Shown: positions 1 to 8,703 of the stretch, one piece after another | Layout of the letters: each line of letters starts with the position of its first letter | Numbering within the stretch: position 1 is the stretch's first letter | Assembly (NCBI GenBank): GCA_021324465.1 | Contig: JAJPJB010000085.1 | Span: 1 to 34,170, forward strand | Reading direction: 5' to 3' | Source: Hyphomicrobiaceae bacterium | GTDB lineage: Bacteria; Pseudomonadota; Alphaproteobacteria; Rhizobiales; Xanthobacteraceae | Length of the DNA: 34,170 nucleotides | Position numbers and translations under genes: made by a program | The notes under the pieces: model-generated | Told to the model about the DNA's origin: nothing | Databases searched by the model: none | The model's input: the letters and a program-made list of their open reading frames with translations, nothing else

Positions 1-48
1 CCGGGATCGTCCCAGGCTCGAATGTTTCAGGAGCCGAGCTTGCGCAGA

Positions 49-103
49 CCCCGGATCAGCGGTGCACCGCTGCGCTTCGCTGCGCGCTGCACCGCGTCCG
101 GGG
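49..103. repeat. Intergenic palindromic element (CCCCGGA...TCCGGGG)
   Basis: Outer arms CCCCGGA (49-55) and TCCGGGG (97-103) are perfect reverse complements. An inner pair GCGGTGCA/TGCACCGC brackets a CTGCGCTTCGCTGCGC-type core. It lies just beyond the slt stop codon, so its RNA could fold into a long hairpin at the 3' end of slt. No poly-T follows in either direction. Elements of this look are dispersed in Bradyrhizobium-like genomes; that family assignment is from memory. Confidence 0.6.
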
Positions 104-134
104 AACGAGGTCTATGAATCTGAAACCTCGCCGG

Positions 135-2375
135 CTACCCGCCGCGCCGCAGATCGGCCTCGATCAAGAGCCGCGGATTGTTCTCAATGAGCGCGCGATA
201 GACCTGCATGTTCTCGATCACGCGCTCGACATAGTTGCGCGTCTCCGAGATCGGGATGCGCTCGATCCAGTCGACCGGGTCGATGCGCGGATCGCGCGGA
301 TCGCCATATTGGGCGATCCACTCCTTGGCGCGGCGCGGACCGGCATTGTAGGAGGCAAAGGCCAGAATGTAGGAGCCGCGATAGGCCGCAATGTCATTGC
401 CCAGCTCGGCGGTGCCGAGCTGGGCGTTATAGGCGACGTCGTCCATCAGGCGCCGCTGATCGAAAGTGACGCCGAAGCGCTTGGCGGTATCGCGACCGGC
501 GGCCGGCGTGACCTGCATCAGGCCGATCGCATTGGCGCTCGACACCACCCGCGGATTGAACGCGCTTTCCTGCCGCACGATGGAATAGACGACGCACGGT
601 TCCACGCGCGGCCCGATCGGCTCATAATTCGGGATGCCGAAGTTGGGAAATGCATAGCGCTCGAACGGAAAGCCGCGTCCCAGCGCGGCCTTGCCGATCA
701 GCAGCGTCGCCCGCGCATCATTGTGGCGCGCCGCGATGTCGGCCAGCGTCGCCAGCGCCGCGATATCCGTTGCCTTCTCGCCGAGATCGGCGGCCATCGC
801 TGCGACGATGTCGCGATTGTCGATGGCATAGAGAATCTCGAACACGCGCGCCATTTCGAGCATGCGATGCTCCGCCGGAGGCTCCGGCAGCGCGCGCAGC
901 GAGACTTCTTCCAGGCCGAGCTTGGCGCGCGCGAGCTGACCGTAATAGGCGGTCGGATAACGCGCGGCCGCCTCATAGAGCGCGCGCGCGTCCTGCTGGC
1001 GGCCGAGCGCTTCCGCCGCGCGCGCCTGCCAATAATAGGAACGCGCCAAGGTGATCGGATTGGAGGAGCCGTCGGCGACGCGGGCAAAATGCGCCATTGC
1101 GATGCCCGGCTCGTGCAGGAAGCGCAGCGCGATCCAGCCTGCGGTGAAATGCTGCTCGGCGCGGAAATTGTCGCTGTTGGGCGGGGCGGCGCCGTTCGCC
1201 ACCTCATAGGCCAGTCTTGCATCACCGAGATCGAGAAGCTTGCGCGCGATCAGCCGCCGTTCCACCCACCACTGATCGACGTCGCCGAGCACCGCCGGAT
1301 CGCGCGGCGCCGCCTTGAGCCATTGCGCCGCTTCGGCGATCCTGTTCTCGCGGCGCAGCCACTGGATGCGGCTGAACATGTAGCCCGGATCATGCCGCGC
1401 CGCCTCCGGCACCGCTTCAAGCAGAGCCTTGGCATTGGCCGCCTGGTTGAAGACGGCGGCGCGCGCTTTCGCCACGGCCAGCGCGGCCGCGTTGAGATGC
1501 TGCGCGGCCCGCAGCGCCCCCTCGTCGTCCTCGGCGTAGAGCCGCGCATCCATCCGCGCCGCATCGTCGTCCGCCGTGATCAGCCCGGCAAAGCCTGCGC
1601 GCGCCTGCGCTTCGAGGTCCGCCGAGAAGCCGTCGTGCCGCCAGGCCTCGCGCAAGGTGGCGGCGGCGCCGGCGCTGTCGCCCTGCGCGAGCAAGGCGCG
1701 CGCGAGCGCAAAATGCCCTTTGGCGGTGTGCGGCGGCTCGGCGCGGAAGAAGCCGATGACCGATTGCGGGTCGACTTTCTCCTCCCACAACACGCCTTCC
1801 GCGCGCCGCCGCAGCAGGGCGAGGCCGGGCCAGCTCGGATTGGCGGCGACGAAGGCGGCATAGCGTGAAAAATCGGTGCTGCCGCTGTCGCTGCGCAGGA
1901 TCACCCATTCGACCAGCTTGCGCGCCAGCGGGTCGGAAATCGTGCCTTCGATATTGGTCGCCTCTTCGGTGCGGTTCTTGGCGGCAAGCTCGATCGCCTG
2001 CTTGACGGCGGCGAGGTCCATCTGCGACGTCGCCGCGGTTGTGGCGATGGCAAGCGGCAGGAACGGCCGCTGCGCAACGGCCGGCGGCTGCAGGTGCAGC
2101 GGGACGGTGCCGGGGGCGGCCAGAACCGGGACCAAGGGCGTGGCGCCGGTCGCCGCTGGCGCTTTGGCGGGTGTGGCGGCCTTGTGCGCGGCGTTCTTTT
2201 GCTTTTGCGAGGTGACTTTTGCAGGCGTTGCGGTCGGCTTGACCTTGCCGCCCGGACGCGTCGGCGGCAAAGGCACTGCCGCCGCGAACGACGCCGCGGA
2301 CGATGTGCCGGCACGGGCATCGCCGACAATGATGCCGAAGGCGGCAAACAGGATGATCAGCCGAACTGCCAGCAC
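135..2375 (-). CDS. slt: Soluble lytic murein transglycosylase
   Basis: This periplasmic enzyme cleaves the MurNAc-GlcNAc bond of peptidoglycan and leaves 1,6-anhydro ends. The 746-residue protein opens with a signal peptide (about residues 1-22), then a Pro/Ala/Lys-rich linker containing VPLPPTRP, a long alpha-helical repeat region, and a C-terminal SLT domain from about residue 590. The SLT signature RQESAFNP is present with the catalytic Glu near residue 603, followed by GLMQVTP and the AFASYNAGP motif. Start is a GTG preceded by GGGAGGAAAC on the minus strand. In related genomes slt sits directly beside dapA; here four accessory genes separate them. Length and motifs fit the Slt70-like family. 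Confidence 0.93.
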   Translation of the reverse strand: MLAVRLIILFAAFGIIVGDARAGTSSAASFAAAVPLPPTRPGGKVKPTATPAKVTSQKQKNAAHKAATPAKAPAATGATPLVPVLAAPGTVPLHLQPPAVAQRPFLPLAIATTAATSQMDLAAVKQAIELAAKNRTEEATNIEGTISDPLARKLVEWVILRSDSGSTDFSRYAAFVAANPSWPGLALLRRRAEGVLWEEKVDPQSVIGFFRAEPPHTAKGHFALARALLAQGDSAGAAATLREAWRHDGFSADLEAQARAGFAGLITADDDAARMDARLYAEDDEGALRAAQHLNAAALAVAKARAAVFNQAANAKALLEAVPEAARHDPGYMFSRIQWLRRENRIAEAAQWLKAAPRDPAVLGDVDQWWVERRLIARKLLDLGDARLAYEVANGAAPPNSDNFRAEQHFTAGWIALRFLHEPGIAMAHFARVADGSSNPITLARSYYWQARAAEALGRQQDARALYEAAARYPTAYYGQLARAKLGLEEVSLRALPEPPAEHRMLEMARVFEILYAIDNRDIVAAMAADLGEKATDIAALATLADIAARHNDARATLLIGKAALGRGFPFERYAFPNFGIPNYEPIGPRVEPCVVYSIVRQESAFNPRVVSSANAIGLMQVTPAAGRDTAKRFGVTFDQRRLMDDVAYNAQLGTAELGNDIAAYRGSYILAFASYNAGPRRAKEWIAQYGDPRDPRIDPVDWIERIPISETRNYVERVIENMQVYRALIENNPRLLIEADLRRGG

Positions 2376-2418
2376 GTTTCCTCCCGCCGTCGAGCCTGCC
2401 CCGCTTAGCTCTTCGGCC

Positions 2419-2442
2419 GGTTAGATTGAGAAAATCCTAACC
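2419..2442. repeat. Short inverted repeat upstream of slt
   Basis: GGTTAG (2419-2424) and CTAACC (2437-2442) form a perfect 6-bp inverted repeat with a 12-nt AT-rich spacer. It lies 44-67 bp upstream of the slt GTG, so it could be an operator, but a chance occurrence is equally possible. Confidence 0.25.
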
Positions 2443-2512
2443 GCGCAATCGCGAGGCGACAATTTACAGCTTTACGGCAAAAGCGCGGCCGGCGGGCACA
2501 GTGCCACGCGCC

Positions 2513-3388
2513 TCACGCCGTGCGATCGCGCGGGAACGTGCCCGCTTCGCCGGACGGTTTCAGCCGCAGGTAATAGTGGAAGGCATCCTCCAACCCCGTC
2601 CAGCGTTTAAGGCTCGGCAACCGGTATGCGGCCTCGATCAAATCCTTGGCCCCGAACGTGTCGGCAATCCGAAACGTGTAGCGCAAGCGCCGGCCCTGCC
2701 AATTCCACTCCACCGTGTCGCCGTCGGCCCATTTTCCGTTCTCGATCATGGAAATGCTGGGCACTCCGGGCAGGCGGAAATCATGAATTTCGCCGAGATC
2801 CGGAGAATCATCAACGACGACATGCCGAAAGCCGCGCTCAAAACTCTGGCGAACACGCCGGCAATTGTTCGTGTGATCATCAAAAAAGCACAGGTCGGAC
2901 GAGCTTTCGGCGCGCAGCACGTCGCCGCCCCAATCGCGTTCGCGGTAATCGACGCCCGGCAGTCGCTCAATGAGATTTTTGAAGGTTATGTCATAGGCAA
3001 TCATTCTTGCCTGCGGAGCGGCCGCGCGCAGGGTGAAGAGCGACGAGCCGCCATAAACGCCGCTTTCCACAATGAGCGAAGGTTTTAGCACTCTCGCCAA
3101 CAGGAACAGCCAGATCGTGCCATTGCCGGGAGTTGTCCCCGGAATACCGAAGGCGCGATTGCGCGCCATCGCCTGATAATACGCGTTTAGGTCGTCTGTT
3201 GTGATGTTGGCCGCAAGTCCAGCCGTCACCAGGAAATTGCGGATGTAAGCCAGCAGCTCTTCCATGTTGCGCGTGTGCAATTCCCGGTTCGCCCGGTATT
3301 TGACGAAGACGGGCTCTGGGACCGCGGGACCGATATCGGAGACCAGAGAGGCCGCGCACATTTCAGAGAATAGGTTTTCAACGGCCAT
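2513..3388 (-). CDS. Class I SAM-dependent methyltransferase-like protein
   Basis: A 291-residue cytoplasmic protein with the order of motifs of a Rossmann-type methyltransferase. ESGVYGGSS (108-116) sits at the glycine-rich motif I position. AYDI carries an acidic residue (D133) at the end of strand 2. FFDDH (168-172) and VVDDS (about 192-195) resemble the acidic loops of cephalosporin-hydroxylase/CmcI-like methyltransferases. No signal peptide or membrane segment is visible. It is divergent from the sulfotransferase at 3656 and forms one edge of the glycan-modification islet. The acceptor substrate cannot be read from the sequence. The fold assignment is moderate and the reaction is inferred. 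The start ATG has no strong Shine-Dalgarno sequence. Confidence 0.6.
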   Translation of the reverse strand: MAVENLFSEMCAASLVSDIGPAVPEPVFVKYRANRELHTRNMEELLAYIRNFLVTAGLAANITTDDLNAYYQAMARNRAFGIPGTTPGNGTIWLFLLARVLKPSLIVESGVYGGSSLFTLRAAAPQARMIAYDITFKNLIERLPGVDYRERDWGGDVLRAESSSDLCFFDDHTNNCRRVRQSFERGFRHVVVDDSPDLGEIHDFRLPGVPSISMIENGKWADGDTVEWNWQGRRLRYTFRIADTFGAKDLIEAAYRLPSLKRWTGLEDAFHYYLRLKPSGEAGTFPRDRTA

Positions 3389-3655
3389 GGTTCACATCAT
3401 GTTTTGACGCAGCGCTGTGACCTATGCACCACGACTAGTATCGATGGCGGCGCGCGGCAAGCAATGATTCTTGTGGTCCAGTCGCTCAATGGATGCCGGC
3501 CGATGAATGAACCGGCCGGTTGCCCCCTCCGAGGCCGGCTCCCGCACGGAAGCCCGATCGGGCGTACCGTGAGTGCCTTTCACGGCCATTGTGACCGAGC
3601 GTTTATCTGTGATAACAGCGCCTTGCGTGAGGAACGGCATTTTCCGTGCGGGCAC
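3389..3655. other. Divergent intergenic region of the glycan islet
   Basis: This 267-bp stretch separates the outward-facing methyltransferase-like and sulfotransferase genes and should hold both promoters. I could not pick a convincing -35/-10 pair. It contains the palindrome AACCGGCCGGTT and a larger nested inverted repeat at 3545-3571. The sulfotransferase reading frame stays open through it without recognisable protein motifs. Confidence 0.5.
3545..3571. repeat. Nested inverted repeat upstream of the sulfotransferase gene
   Basis: CACGG (3545-3549) pairs with CCGTG (3567-3571), and between them lies the perfect 12-bp palindrome GCCCGATCGGGC (3552-3563). As DNA this is operator-like; as RNA it would be a hairpin about 85 nt before the chosen start. 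Function is unknown. Confidence 0.4.
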
Positions 3656-4456
3656 ATGAAAGACATCACCTACATTGCGGCATTTCCGAAGTCGGGAATC
3701 ACCTACCTGAACTTCATGCTGTTTCACATCCTGTTCGACTGCCCGCAAAATATTCGGCTGATCGACAGCGATTATATTTTTGACCTCCATGAGAGCCTGG
3801 CGCGGGTCCCGCCGGCAAGCGCAACCCCGCGCTACGTGAAAGTGCATTTTCCGTTCAATCCGCGGATACCATTGCGGGAACGGGCCGCGCGCGCGGTCTA
3901 TCTTTTGCGTGATCCGATCGACGTCATGATGTCGGTCTGGGACTTCAAGCATTTGACCGGCGAGGACGGGCTGCTTGATGCTTCTCCGGCCGCTCGCGAG
4001 GCAATGTTTCAGCGGTTCTCCCAACACTGGCTCGCGACCGGGGGACTGATCTATCCCTGGGCGGGCAGCTGGAACGCCAATGTCGCATCTTGGTTGGACC
4101 AGACCGAACTGCCTGTTCTCGTTGTGCGCTACGAGCATCTGAAAGCGCGTCCCTTTGACGAGCTGCGGCGCATATTGAACTTTCTCGGTCGAGCAGCCGG
4201 CGATGATCGCCTCGCTGCGGCCGTCGAAGCCGGCAGGCCTGAAAACATGCGCCGGTTGGAGGCGGAGGAGATCGACGGCGGGACCTCCGGCGTATTTTAT
4301 CGGCCTTCCCTGGCCAAGGGTTACGCCCAGGGCTACCGCTTTGTCGGCCGCATGCACGGCGGCTCGTCCGAGAAAGTCTTGAGCCCTGCGGCGCGACAAT
4401 ATGCGGAACAGGTCTTTGGTCCGCTGACGCGGCGCGCCGCCGCGCGGGCCGGATGA
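3656..4456 (+). CDS. P-loop sulfotransferase family protein
   Basis: Predicted to transfer sulfate from PAPS to an acceptor, most likely a sugar or lipid given the neighbours. The 266-residue protein starts with the 5'-phosphosulfate loop PKSGITYL (11-18). YVKVHFPF follows, with H64 at the usual catalytic-base position. YLLRDPIDVMMS (R85, S93) is the 3'-phosphate-binding segment, and VVRYEHLKARPFDELRRIL is the helix that follows in this family. The C-terminal RKGxxGDWK motif of cytosolic sulfotransferases is not recognisable. The frame is open upstream to 3404, but this start puts PKSG about ten residues from the N terminus, as is typical. The Shine-Dalgarno sequence is weak. The glycosyltransferase gene follows after 21 nt, so the two are probably co-transcribed. 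Confidence 0.85.
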   Translation: MKDITYIAAFPKSGITYLNFMLFHILFDCPQNIRLIDSDYIFDLHESLARVPPASATPRYVKVHFPFNPRIPLRERAARAVYLLRDPIDVMMSVWDFKHLTGEDGLLDASPAAREAMFQRFSQHWLATGGLIYPWAGSWNANVASWLDQTELPVLVVRYEHLKARPFDELRRILNFLGRAAGDDRLAAAVEAGRPENMRRLEAEEIDGGTSGVFYRPSLAKGYAQGYRFVGRMHGGSSEKVLSPAARQYAEQVFGPLTRRAAARAG

Positions 4457-4477
4457 CGGGTCGATCAGCGGATCGCG

Positions 4478-5404
4478 ATGAACGACATTTACTGCACCTA
4501 CTTTGATCACAATTACCTTAGTCGCGCCGTGCTGATGATCGAGTCGCTGCGGCGGTTCGATGCAAGGTCGCCCATCTACGTGCTCGCGCTCTCCGAGCTT
4601 TGCGGAGAAATCCTGCAAGACCTCTCGCTTCCCAATGTGAAGGTCATCCCGCTCGCCACTTTGGAGGAGAGCTATCCCGAGCTCGGTGCGCTCAAGCAGG
4701 AGCGCACGCTGATCGAATACTATTTCACCTTGTCTCCCTTTCTGCCGCATTATCTGTTTGAACATACGCGTGCCGATCGGATCACCTACATCGATGGCGA
4801 CCTTTACTTTTACACATCGCCGCAACCGGTGATCGATGGCTTTGGTGACGCGTCGGTCGCGATCACGCCCCACAGATTTTCCTATCAGTATCGCAATCAC
4901 CTGGTCTATGGGCGCTTCAATGTGGCTTGGATCACCTATCGGCGCTGCGCCGAGGGGCTCACCTGCCTCAACACCTACAAGGCCGAATGTACCGAATGGT
5001 GCTTTGACAGAGTGGAAGACGGTCGCTTTGGCGATCAAAAATATCTGGATGCCTGGCCGGACCGGTATCCGTCGCTAAAGATCATCGAGCATAAAGGATT
5101 CAATCTCGCGATCTGGAACGTGAGCAGCTACGTCATCCGGCCGCGGAACGGCGTGGTGATGATCGACGATGACCCGCTGATCTTTTATCATTTCGCCTCG
5201 ACCCAGTTATTGCCGGATGGCTCCGTTCGCGCGCCCGTCCTTGCCGGAGGCGGACGCAGCAGGGCGGTGTTGATCGAGCATGTCATCGCGCCGTACGAAC
5301 GCCGGCTGCAGGAGGAGCGTCGGCGGCTGGCAGACCGCTTTCCGGCCTTGGCGACGGCAAGGAGCGATATTCGTTATCCGTCGAAACTCGTCACGGCGGG
5401 CTAG
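4478..5404 (+). CDS. Glycosyltransferase, GT8-like GT-A fold
   Basis: A 308-residue predicted cytoplasmic glycosyltransferase. The N terminus (YCTYFDHNYLSRAVLMIESL) is the usual first strand and helix of GT-A enzymes. ITYIDGDLYFY contains the metal/nucleotide-binding DxD motif as DGD (106-108). Later motifs include FNVAWITYRR, GDQKYLDAWP (185-194), NLAIWN (209-214) and FYHF (236-239), the last probably in the metal/donor site. Donor and acceptor cannot be deduced. It lies 21 nt after the sulfotransferase gene and its stop is 6 nt from the convergent methyltransferase, a tight arrangement typical of small polysaccharide loci. It probably builds or extends the glycan that the neighbours decorate; this is inference. 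Confidence 0.8.
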   Translation: MNDIYCTYFDHNYLSRAVLMIESLRRFDARSPIYVLALSELCGEILQDLSLPNVKVIPLATLEESYPELGALKQERTLIEYYFTLSPFLPHYLFEHTRADRITYIDGDLYFYTSPQPVIDGFGDASVAITPHRFSYQYRNHLVYGRFNVAWITYRRCAEGLTCLNTYKAECTEWCFDRVEDGRFGDQKYLDAWPDRYPSLKIIEHKGFNLAIWNVSSYVIRPRNGVVMIDDDPLIFYHFASTQLLPDGSVRAPVLAGGGRSRAVLIEHVIAPYERRLQEERRRLADRFPALATARSDIRYPSKLVTAG

Positions 5405-5410
5405 CCGCCG

Positions 5411-6178
5411 CTATCGGCAGCTTTCGGACGCGTTTGCCTTGGCCCGAAAGATCAAGCTGATTCCCTGCACACGCTGCCCTCGCACCTGATACGTGCCGCT
5501 CGGCGAGGGCATTGCCAGTGCAATCTCATAGTCGGCGAAGATCCGCATCATCGTGTCAAAATTCACGAAGGTGACCGGATAGGTGATTGGCCGGTCGGCA
5601 ATCTGCGGAGGCATCGGGCCAATCCCGTTAGCTGACAAAGGCGAAGTCTGGAGCCCGACAGTCTGCGCCAATCCCCAAACCGGAAAACGCGCGAGCAGAA
5701 AAAGCTTTGGCCGCAACCCCACGAGTGATTTTAAGGTAGCCGGCGGATCGGGCACGTATTGAATGGCACTCGATGCGTGGACGAGATCGATGCGGCCAAG
5801 GGCCGCCGCGGCCGCATCGATGCTGGTGAAAACATCGAAGCGGCCATGCGCGACTTTGCTCGCACGCTCCGCCATCGTTGCCGTTTCGACAATGGCCCAC
5901 CGCAAAGGAACCCTTACGGAGGGAGCGACCCTGAAATAATGAAAGCCGCACCCGCCGCCGAAATCGAGAACATGTAAGGGCCGATCGGCGGTCTCGGCGG
6001 CGGCGATCGCGACGGCGAGAATCGAATTGATCGCCTGTTCCGGCGCGAGTTGACGATGGTCCAGCGGAAGCGAGGCCTTGTAGGCGATGACGTCGGCGAT
6101 GTCGCCGTCGTTGTAGCCCGGCCCGCATGCAGCCAGGGCTGATGCAAAGTCGGGAAAGAATTGCGTTACGACCGCCAC
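5411..6178 (-). CDS. TIGR04325-type methyltransferase
   Basis: A 255-residue protein resembling the TIGR04325 family of putative methyltransferases, often found in polysaccharide and LPS loci. [14 protein letters not shown] near the N terminus, and [13 protein letters not shown] with the SAM-binding DFGGGCG at 72-78, are the recognisable blocks. [12 protein letters not shown] is at the motif IV region. The start is a GTG with AGGGGA just upstream on the minus strand. It is transcribed towards the glycosyltransferase gene and away from dapA. Substrate is unknown; methylation of a sugar or sugar nucleotide in the same pathway as the sulfotransferase and glycosyltransferase is a reasonable inference. 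Confidence 0.75.
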   Translation of the reverse strand: MAVVTQFFPDFASALAACGPGYNDGDIADVIAYKASLPLDHRQLAPEQAINSILAVAIAAAETADRPLHVLDFGGGCGFHYFRVAPSVRVPLRWAIVETATMAERASKVAHGRFDVFTSIDAAAAALGRIDLVHASSAIQYVPDPPATLKSLVGLRPKLFLLARFPVWGLAQTVGLQTSPLSANGIGPMPPQIADRPITYPVTFVNFDTMMRIFADYEIALAMPSPSGTYQVRGQRVQGISLIFRAKANASESCR

Positions 6179-6411
6179 GGAAAGTCCCCTGCGTGCCCCG
6201 ATGTGCTCAGCCGGCGCCGAGCGGAACGGCCGGGCCGCGCGACCCCCAACCGGATGCGAGAAATTCAGCGAAAACGGGCTGCCTGTCTACCCTCGGCCAT
6301 CATTCCCCGCCGAAGGGCTTTCAAGCGCCGCTGCAAGACGATATTTATGGTCATTGGCCGGTCCGTCGCCGCATGTCGCGCTGCAAGAGGACCGTTGCCG
6401 GGGATCGTATC

Positions 6412-7302
6412 ATGGCCGCCAAGACACGCTTTCGGGGCTCGTTCACCGCGCTGGTCACACCATTCAAGAACGGCTCGGTCGATGAGAAAGCGTTCCGCGA
6501 TCTGGTCGAGTGGCAGATCGCCGAGGGCACCAACGGCCTGGTGCCGGTCGGCACTACCGGCGAGAGCCCGACGCTCTCCCATGACGAGCACAAGCAGGTG
6601 GTCGAATGGTGCGTCGAGCAGGCGCGCGGCCGGGTGCCAGTGGTCGCCGGCGCAGGCTCCAATTCGACCAGGGAGGCGATCGATCTCGCCCAGCACGCCG
6701 AAAAGGCGGGCGCCGACGCCGTGCTTGTGGTCACACCCTATTACAACAAGCCGACCCAGGAAGGGCTCTATCAGCACTTCAAGGCGATCAACGACGCGAT
6801 CGCCATACCGATCCTGATCTACAACATTCCGCCCCGCTCGGTGATCGACATGTCGGTCGATACCATGAAGCGGCTCTACGAGCTCAGAAATATCGCCGGC
6901 GTCAAGGACGCGACCGCGAACATGACGCGGGTGACGCAGCAGCGCGCCGCGATGGGCGAGGATTTCAATCAGATGTCCGGCGAGGACATCACCGCGCTCG
7001 GCTTCATGGCGCATGGCGGCCATGGCTGCATCTCGGTCACCTCCAATGTGGCGCCGCGCCTGTGCGCGGAGTTCCAGGCCGCCTGTCTGCGCGGCGACTT
7101 CGCCGCCGCTCTGAAGCTGCAGGACAAGCTCGCGCCGCTGCACATCAATCTCTTCGTCGAGACCTCGCCGGCGCCGGTCAAATATGCGCTGTCGCTGCTC
7201 GGCAAATGCGCCAATATCGTGCGACTGCCGATGGTGCCGGCGAGCGAAAGGGCGCAAGCCGCCGTCCGCGACGCCATGGTTCATGCCGGTCTGATCAACT
7301 GA
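6412..7302 (+). CDS. dapA: 4-hydroxy-tetrahydrodipicolinate synthase
   Basis: Condenses pyruvate with aspartate semialdehyde at the first committed step of lysine and diaminopimelate synthesis. The 296-residue product matches the usual length. Active-site residues are all present: Lys165 in AGVKDATAN forms the Schiff base, Tyr137 in IYNIPPR, Thr48 in VGTTGES, Tyr111 in TPYYNKP and Arg142, each offset by four from E. coli DapA. The frame extends upstream to 6127, but homology begins at this ATG. The position after slt and before smpB is conserved in rhizobia, although the islet now intervenes. The 233 bp upstream hold no other recognisable gene and should contain its promoter. Confidence 0.96.
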   Translation: MAAKTRFRGSFTALVTPFKNGSVDEKAFRDLVEWQIAEGTNGLVPVGTTGESPTLSHDEHKQVVEWCVEQARGRVPVVAGAGSNSTREAIDLAQHAEKAGADAVLVVTPYYNKPTQEGLYQHFKAINDAIAIPILIYNIPPRSVIDMSVDTMKRLYELRNIAGVKDATANMTRVTQQRAAMGEDFNQMSGEDITALGFMAHGGHGCISVTSNVAPRLCAEFQAACLRGDFAAALKLQDKLAPLHINLFVETSPAPVKYALSLLGKCANIVRLPMVPASERAQAAVRDAMVHAGLIN

Positions 7303-7320
7303 CGTTTCGACGGCGCATTT

Positions 7321-7358
7321 TGCCGCAGCGGGGGCGAGCCGCCTCGGCTTGCGCGGCA
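7321..7358 (+). other. Intercistronic hairpin between dapA and mscL
   Basis: TGCCGC (7321-7326) pairs with GCGGCA (7353-7358). Inside, GCGAGCC (7334-7340) pairs with GGCTTGC (7346-7352) with one G-U, closing a five-base loop. No T-run follows, so it looks more like an RNA-processing or stabilising structure than a classical terminator. Confidence 0.45.
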
Positions 7359-7398
7359 GCGCCCAGACGGCGGCCGAACGAGGCGAGAGAAAGGGCTC

Positions 7399-7809
7399 AT
7401 GCTCGAAGAGTTCAAGAAATTCGCAATGCGGGGCAACGTCGTTGATCTCGCGGTCGGCGTGATCATCGGCGCCGCCTTCGGCGCCATCGTCAATTCGCTG
7501 GTCAATGACGTCATCATGCCGATCATCGGCGCGGTGACCGGCGGACTCGATTTCTCCAATTATTTCCTGCCGTTGTCGTCGAAAGTGACAGCGTCGGCGC
7601 TGGCGGACGCAAGAAAGCAGGGCGCGGTGCTGGCTTGGGGCAATTTTCTCACCATCGTTCTGAACTTTCTGATCATTGCCTGGGTCCTGTTCCTTTGCAT
7701 CAAAGGCATCAACAAGCTGAAGGCGCCGGAAGCGCCGCCGAAGCCCGCGGGGCCGTCGCCGGAAGTACAACTGCTGACCGAGATACGCGACGCGCTGAAG
7801 AAGGGCTGA
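7399..7809 (+). CDS. mscL: Large-conductance mechanosensitive channel
   Basis: An inner-membrane channel that opens under membrane tension to release solutes during hypo-osmotic shock. At 136 residues it has normal length. The N-terminal amphipathic helix [29 protein letters not shown] leads into TM1. The conserved NDVIMPIIG follows, then a periplasmic loop, TM2 (about 76-103) and a charged C-terminal helix ([11 protein letters not shown]). AAAGGG lies a few bases before the ATG. It follows dapA by 96 nt and precedes smpB by 18 nt. Confidence 0.96.
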   Translation: MLEEFKKFAMRGNVVDLAVGVIIGAAFGAIVNSLVNDVIMPIIGAVTGGLDFSNYFLPLSSKVTASALADARKQGAVLAWGNFLTIVLNFLIIAWVLFLCIKGINKLKAPEAPPKPAGPSPEVQLLTEIRDALKKG

Positions 7810-7827
7810 GCGCGGTGATGCGGGCAG

Positions 7828-8307
7828 ATGTCAATGGCAGCCAAGGCGGAAAGAAAGCTTCGCGTCGTTGCCGATAATCGCAAGGCGCGCTTCAACTATT
7901 TCATTGACGAGACTTTCGAAGCGGGACTGGCGCTGACCGGCACCGAGGTCAAGTCGCTGCGTCAGGGCAAGGCGACCATAGCGGAATCCTATGCGGACGC
8001 CCGCGACGGCGAAATCTGGCTGATCAATTCCAACATTCCGGAATATCTGCAGGCCAATCGCTTCAATCACGCGCCGAAGCGGGCGCGTAAATTGCTACTG
8101 CACAAGCGCCAGATCAACAAGCTCATCGGCGCCGTCGAGCGTGAGGGCATGACGCTTGTGCCGCTGAAGCTCTATTTCAACGAGCGCGGCCGCGCCAAGG
8201 TCGAGCTCGCGCTGGCGCGCGGCAAGAAGCTCTACGATAAGCGCGAGACCGAGAAGAAGCGCTCTTGGGAGCGCGAGCGGGGCCGGCTTCTGCGGCAGAA
8301 GGGTTAG
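7828..8307 (+). CDS. smpB: SsrA-binding protein
   Basis: Binds tmRNA and brings it to stalled ribosomes for trans-translation. The 159-residue protein has the oligonucleotide-binding core: [30 protein letters not shown] and the [12 protein letters not shown] block are typical. The basic C-terminal tail [24 protein letters not shown] is the part that mimics the codon-anticodon helix. A second in-frame ATG at 7834 is an equally plausible start, and neither has a clear Shine-Dalgarno sequence. The tmRNA partner gene was not found in this window. Confidence 0.95.
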   Translation: MSMAAKAERKLRVVADNRKARFNYFIDETFEAGLALTGTEVKSLRQGKATIAESYADARDGEIWLINSNIPEYLQANRFNHAPKRARKLLLHKRQINKLIGAVEREGMTLVPLKLYFNERGRAKVELALARGKKLYDKRETEKKRSWERERGRLLRQKG

Positions 8308-8310
8308 TCG

Positions 8311-8703
8311 ATGCTGCCCACCAAACTCGATCATTGCGTCATCCATGTCAGCGACTGGGGCCGCTCGAACGCTTTCTACACGCAAGTTCTCGGTGCCGAA
8401 CTGATCGAGCGACCGACCGGCTTTGCCTATCGCTTCGGCGACAAGCAGCTCAACGTGCATGGGCCTGGCGTGAAGCCGGCCGAAGTCGCGCGCCTGCCGG
8501 TCGCGCCCGGCAACAGCGATCTCTGCTTTGAATGGATGGGGCCGATCGCCGATGCCATTGCTCACCTTAAACACTGCGGTATTCGCATCGAGAGCGGCCC
8601 AATGCAGCGGTTCGGCGCCAGGGGTGCGGGCACAAGCGTGTATTTCCGCGATCCTGACGGCTCGCTGATGGAATTCATGTCGTATGATTCGCGGAGCAAA
8701 TGA
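8311..8703 (+). CDS. VOC (glyoxalase/dioxygenase-fold) family protein
   Basis: A 130-residue single-module vicinal-oxygen-chelate protein. The opening LDHCVIHVSDWGRSNAFYTQVLGAELI is the standard first beta-alpha unit. Candidate metal ligands are H8, H50 (LNVHGPG) and E121 (SLMEFMSY). YFRDPDGSLMEF is the usual C-terminal signature. The reaction cannot be assigned from the fold, because lyases, dioxygenases and resistance proteins all share it. It starts 3 nt after smpB and its stop codon abuts the ATG of the peroxiredoxin gene, so all three are probably one transcript. Confidence 0.85.
   Translation: MLPTKLDHCVIHVSDWGRSNAFYTQVLGAELIERPTGFAYRFGDKQLNVHGPGVKPAEVARLPVAPGNSDLCFEWMGPIADAIAHLKHCGIRIESGPMQRFGARGAGTSVYFRDPDGSLMEFMSYDSRSK

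Noticed and set aside
114-1868. 584-residue plus-strand open frame opposite slt
   Set aside because: It is antisense to a gene with intact family motifs, is Arg/Ala-rich without recognisable domains, and arises from GC-rich third codon positions.
3404-3655. N-terminal extension of the sulfotransferase
   Set aside because: The 84 extra residues would put the PAPS loop far from the N terminus and cross an inverted-repeat intergenic region; no motif is present in it.
3422-5038. 538-residue minus-strand open frame opposite the sulfotransferase and glycosyltransferase genes
   Set aside because: It spans two real genes and their gap in antisense and shows no family motif.
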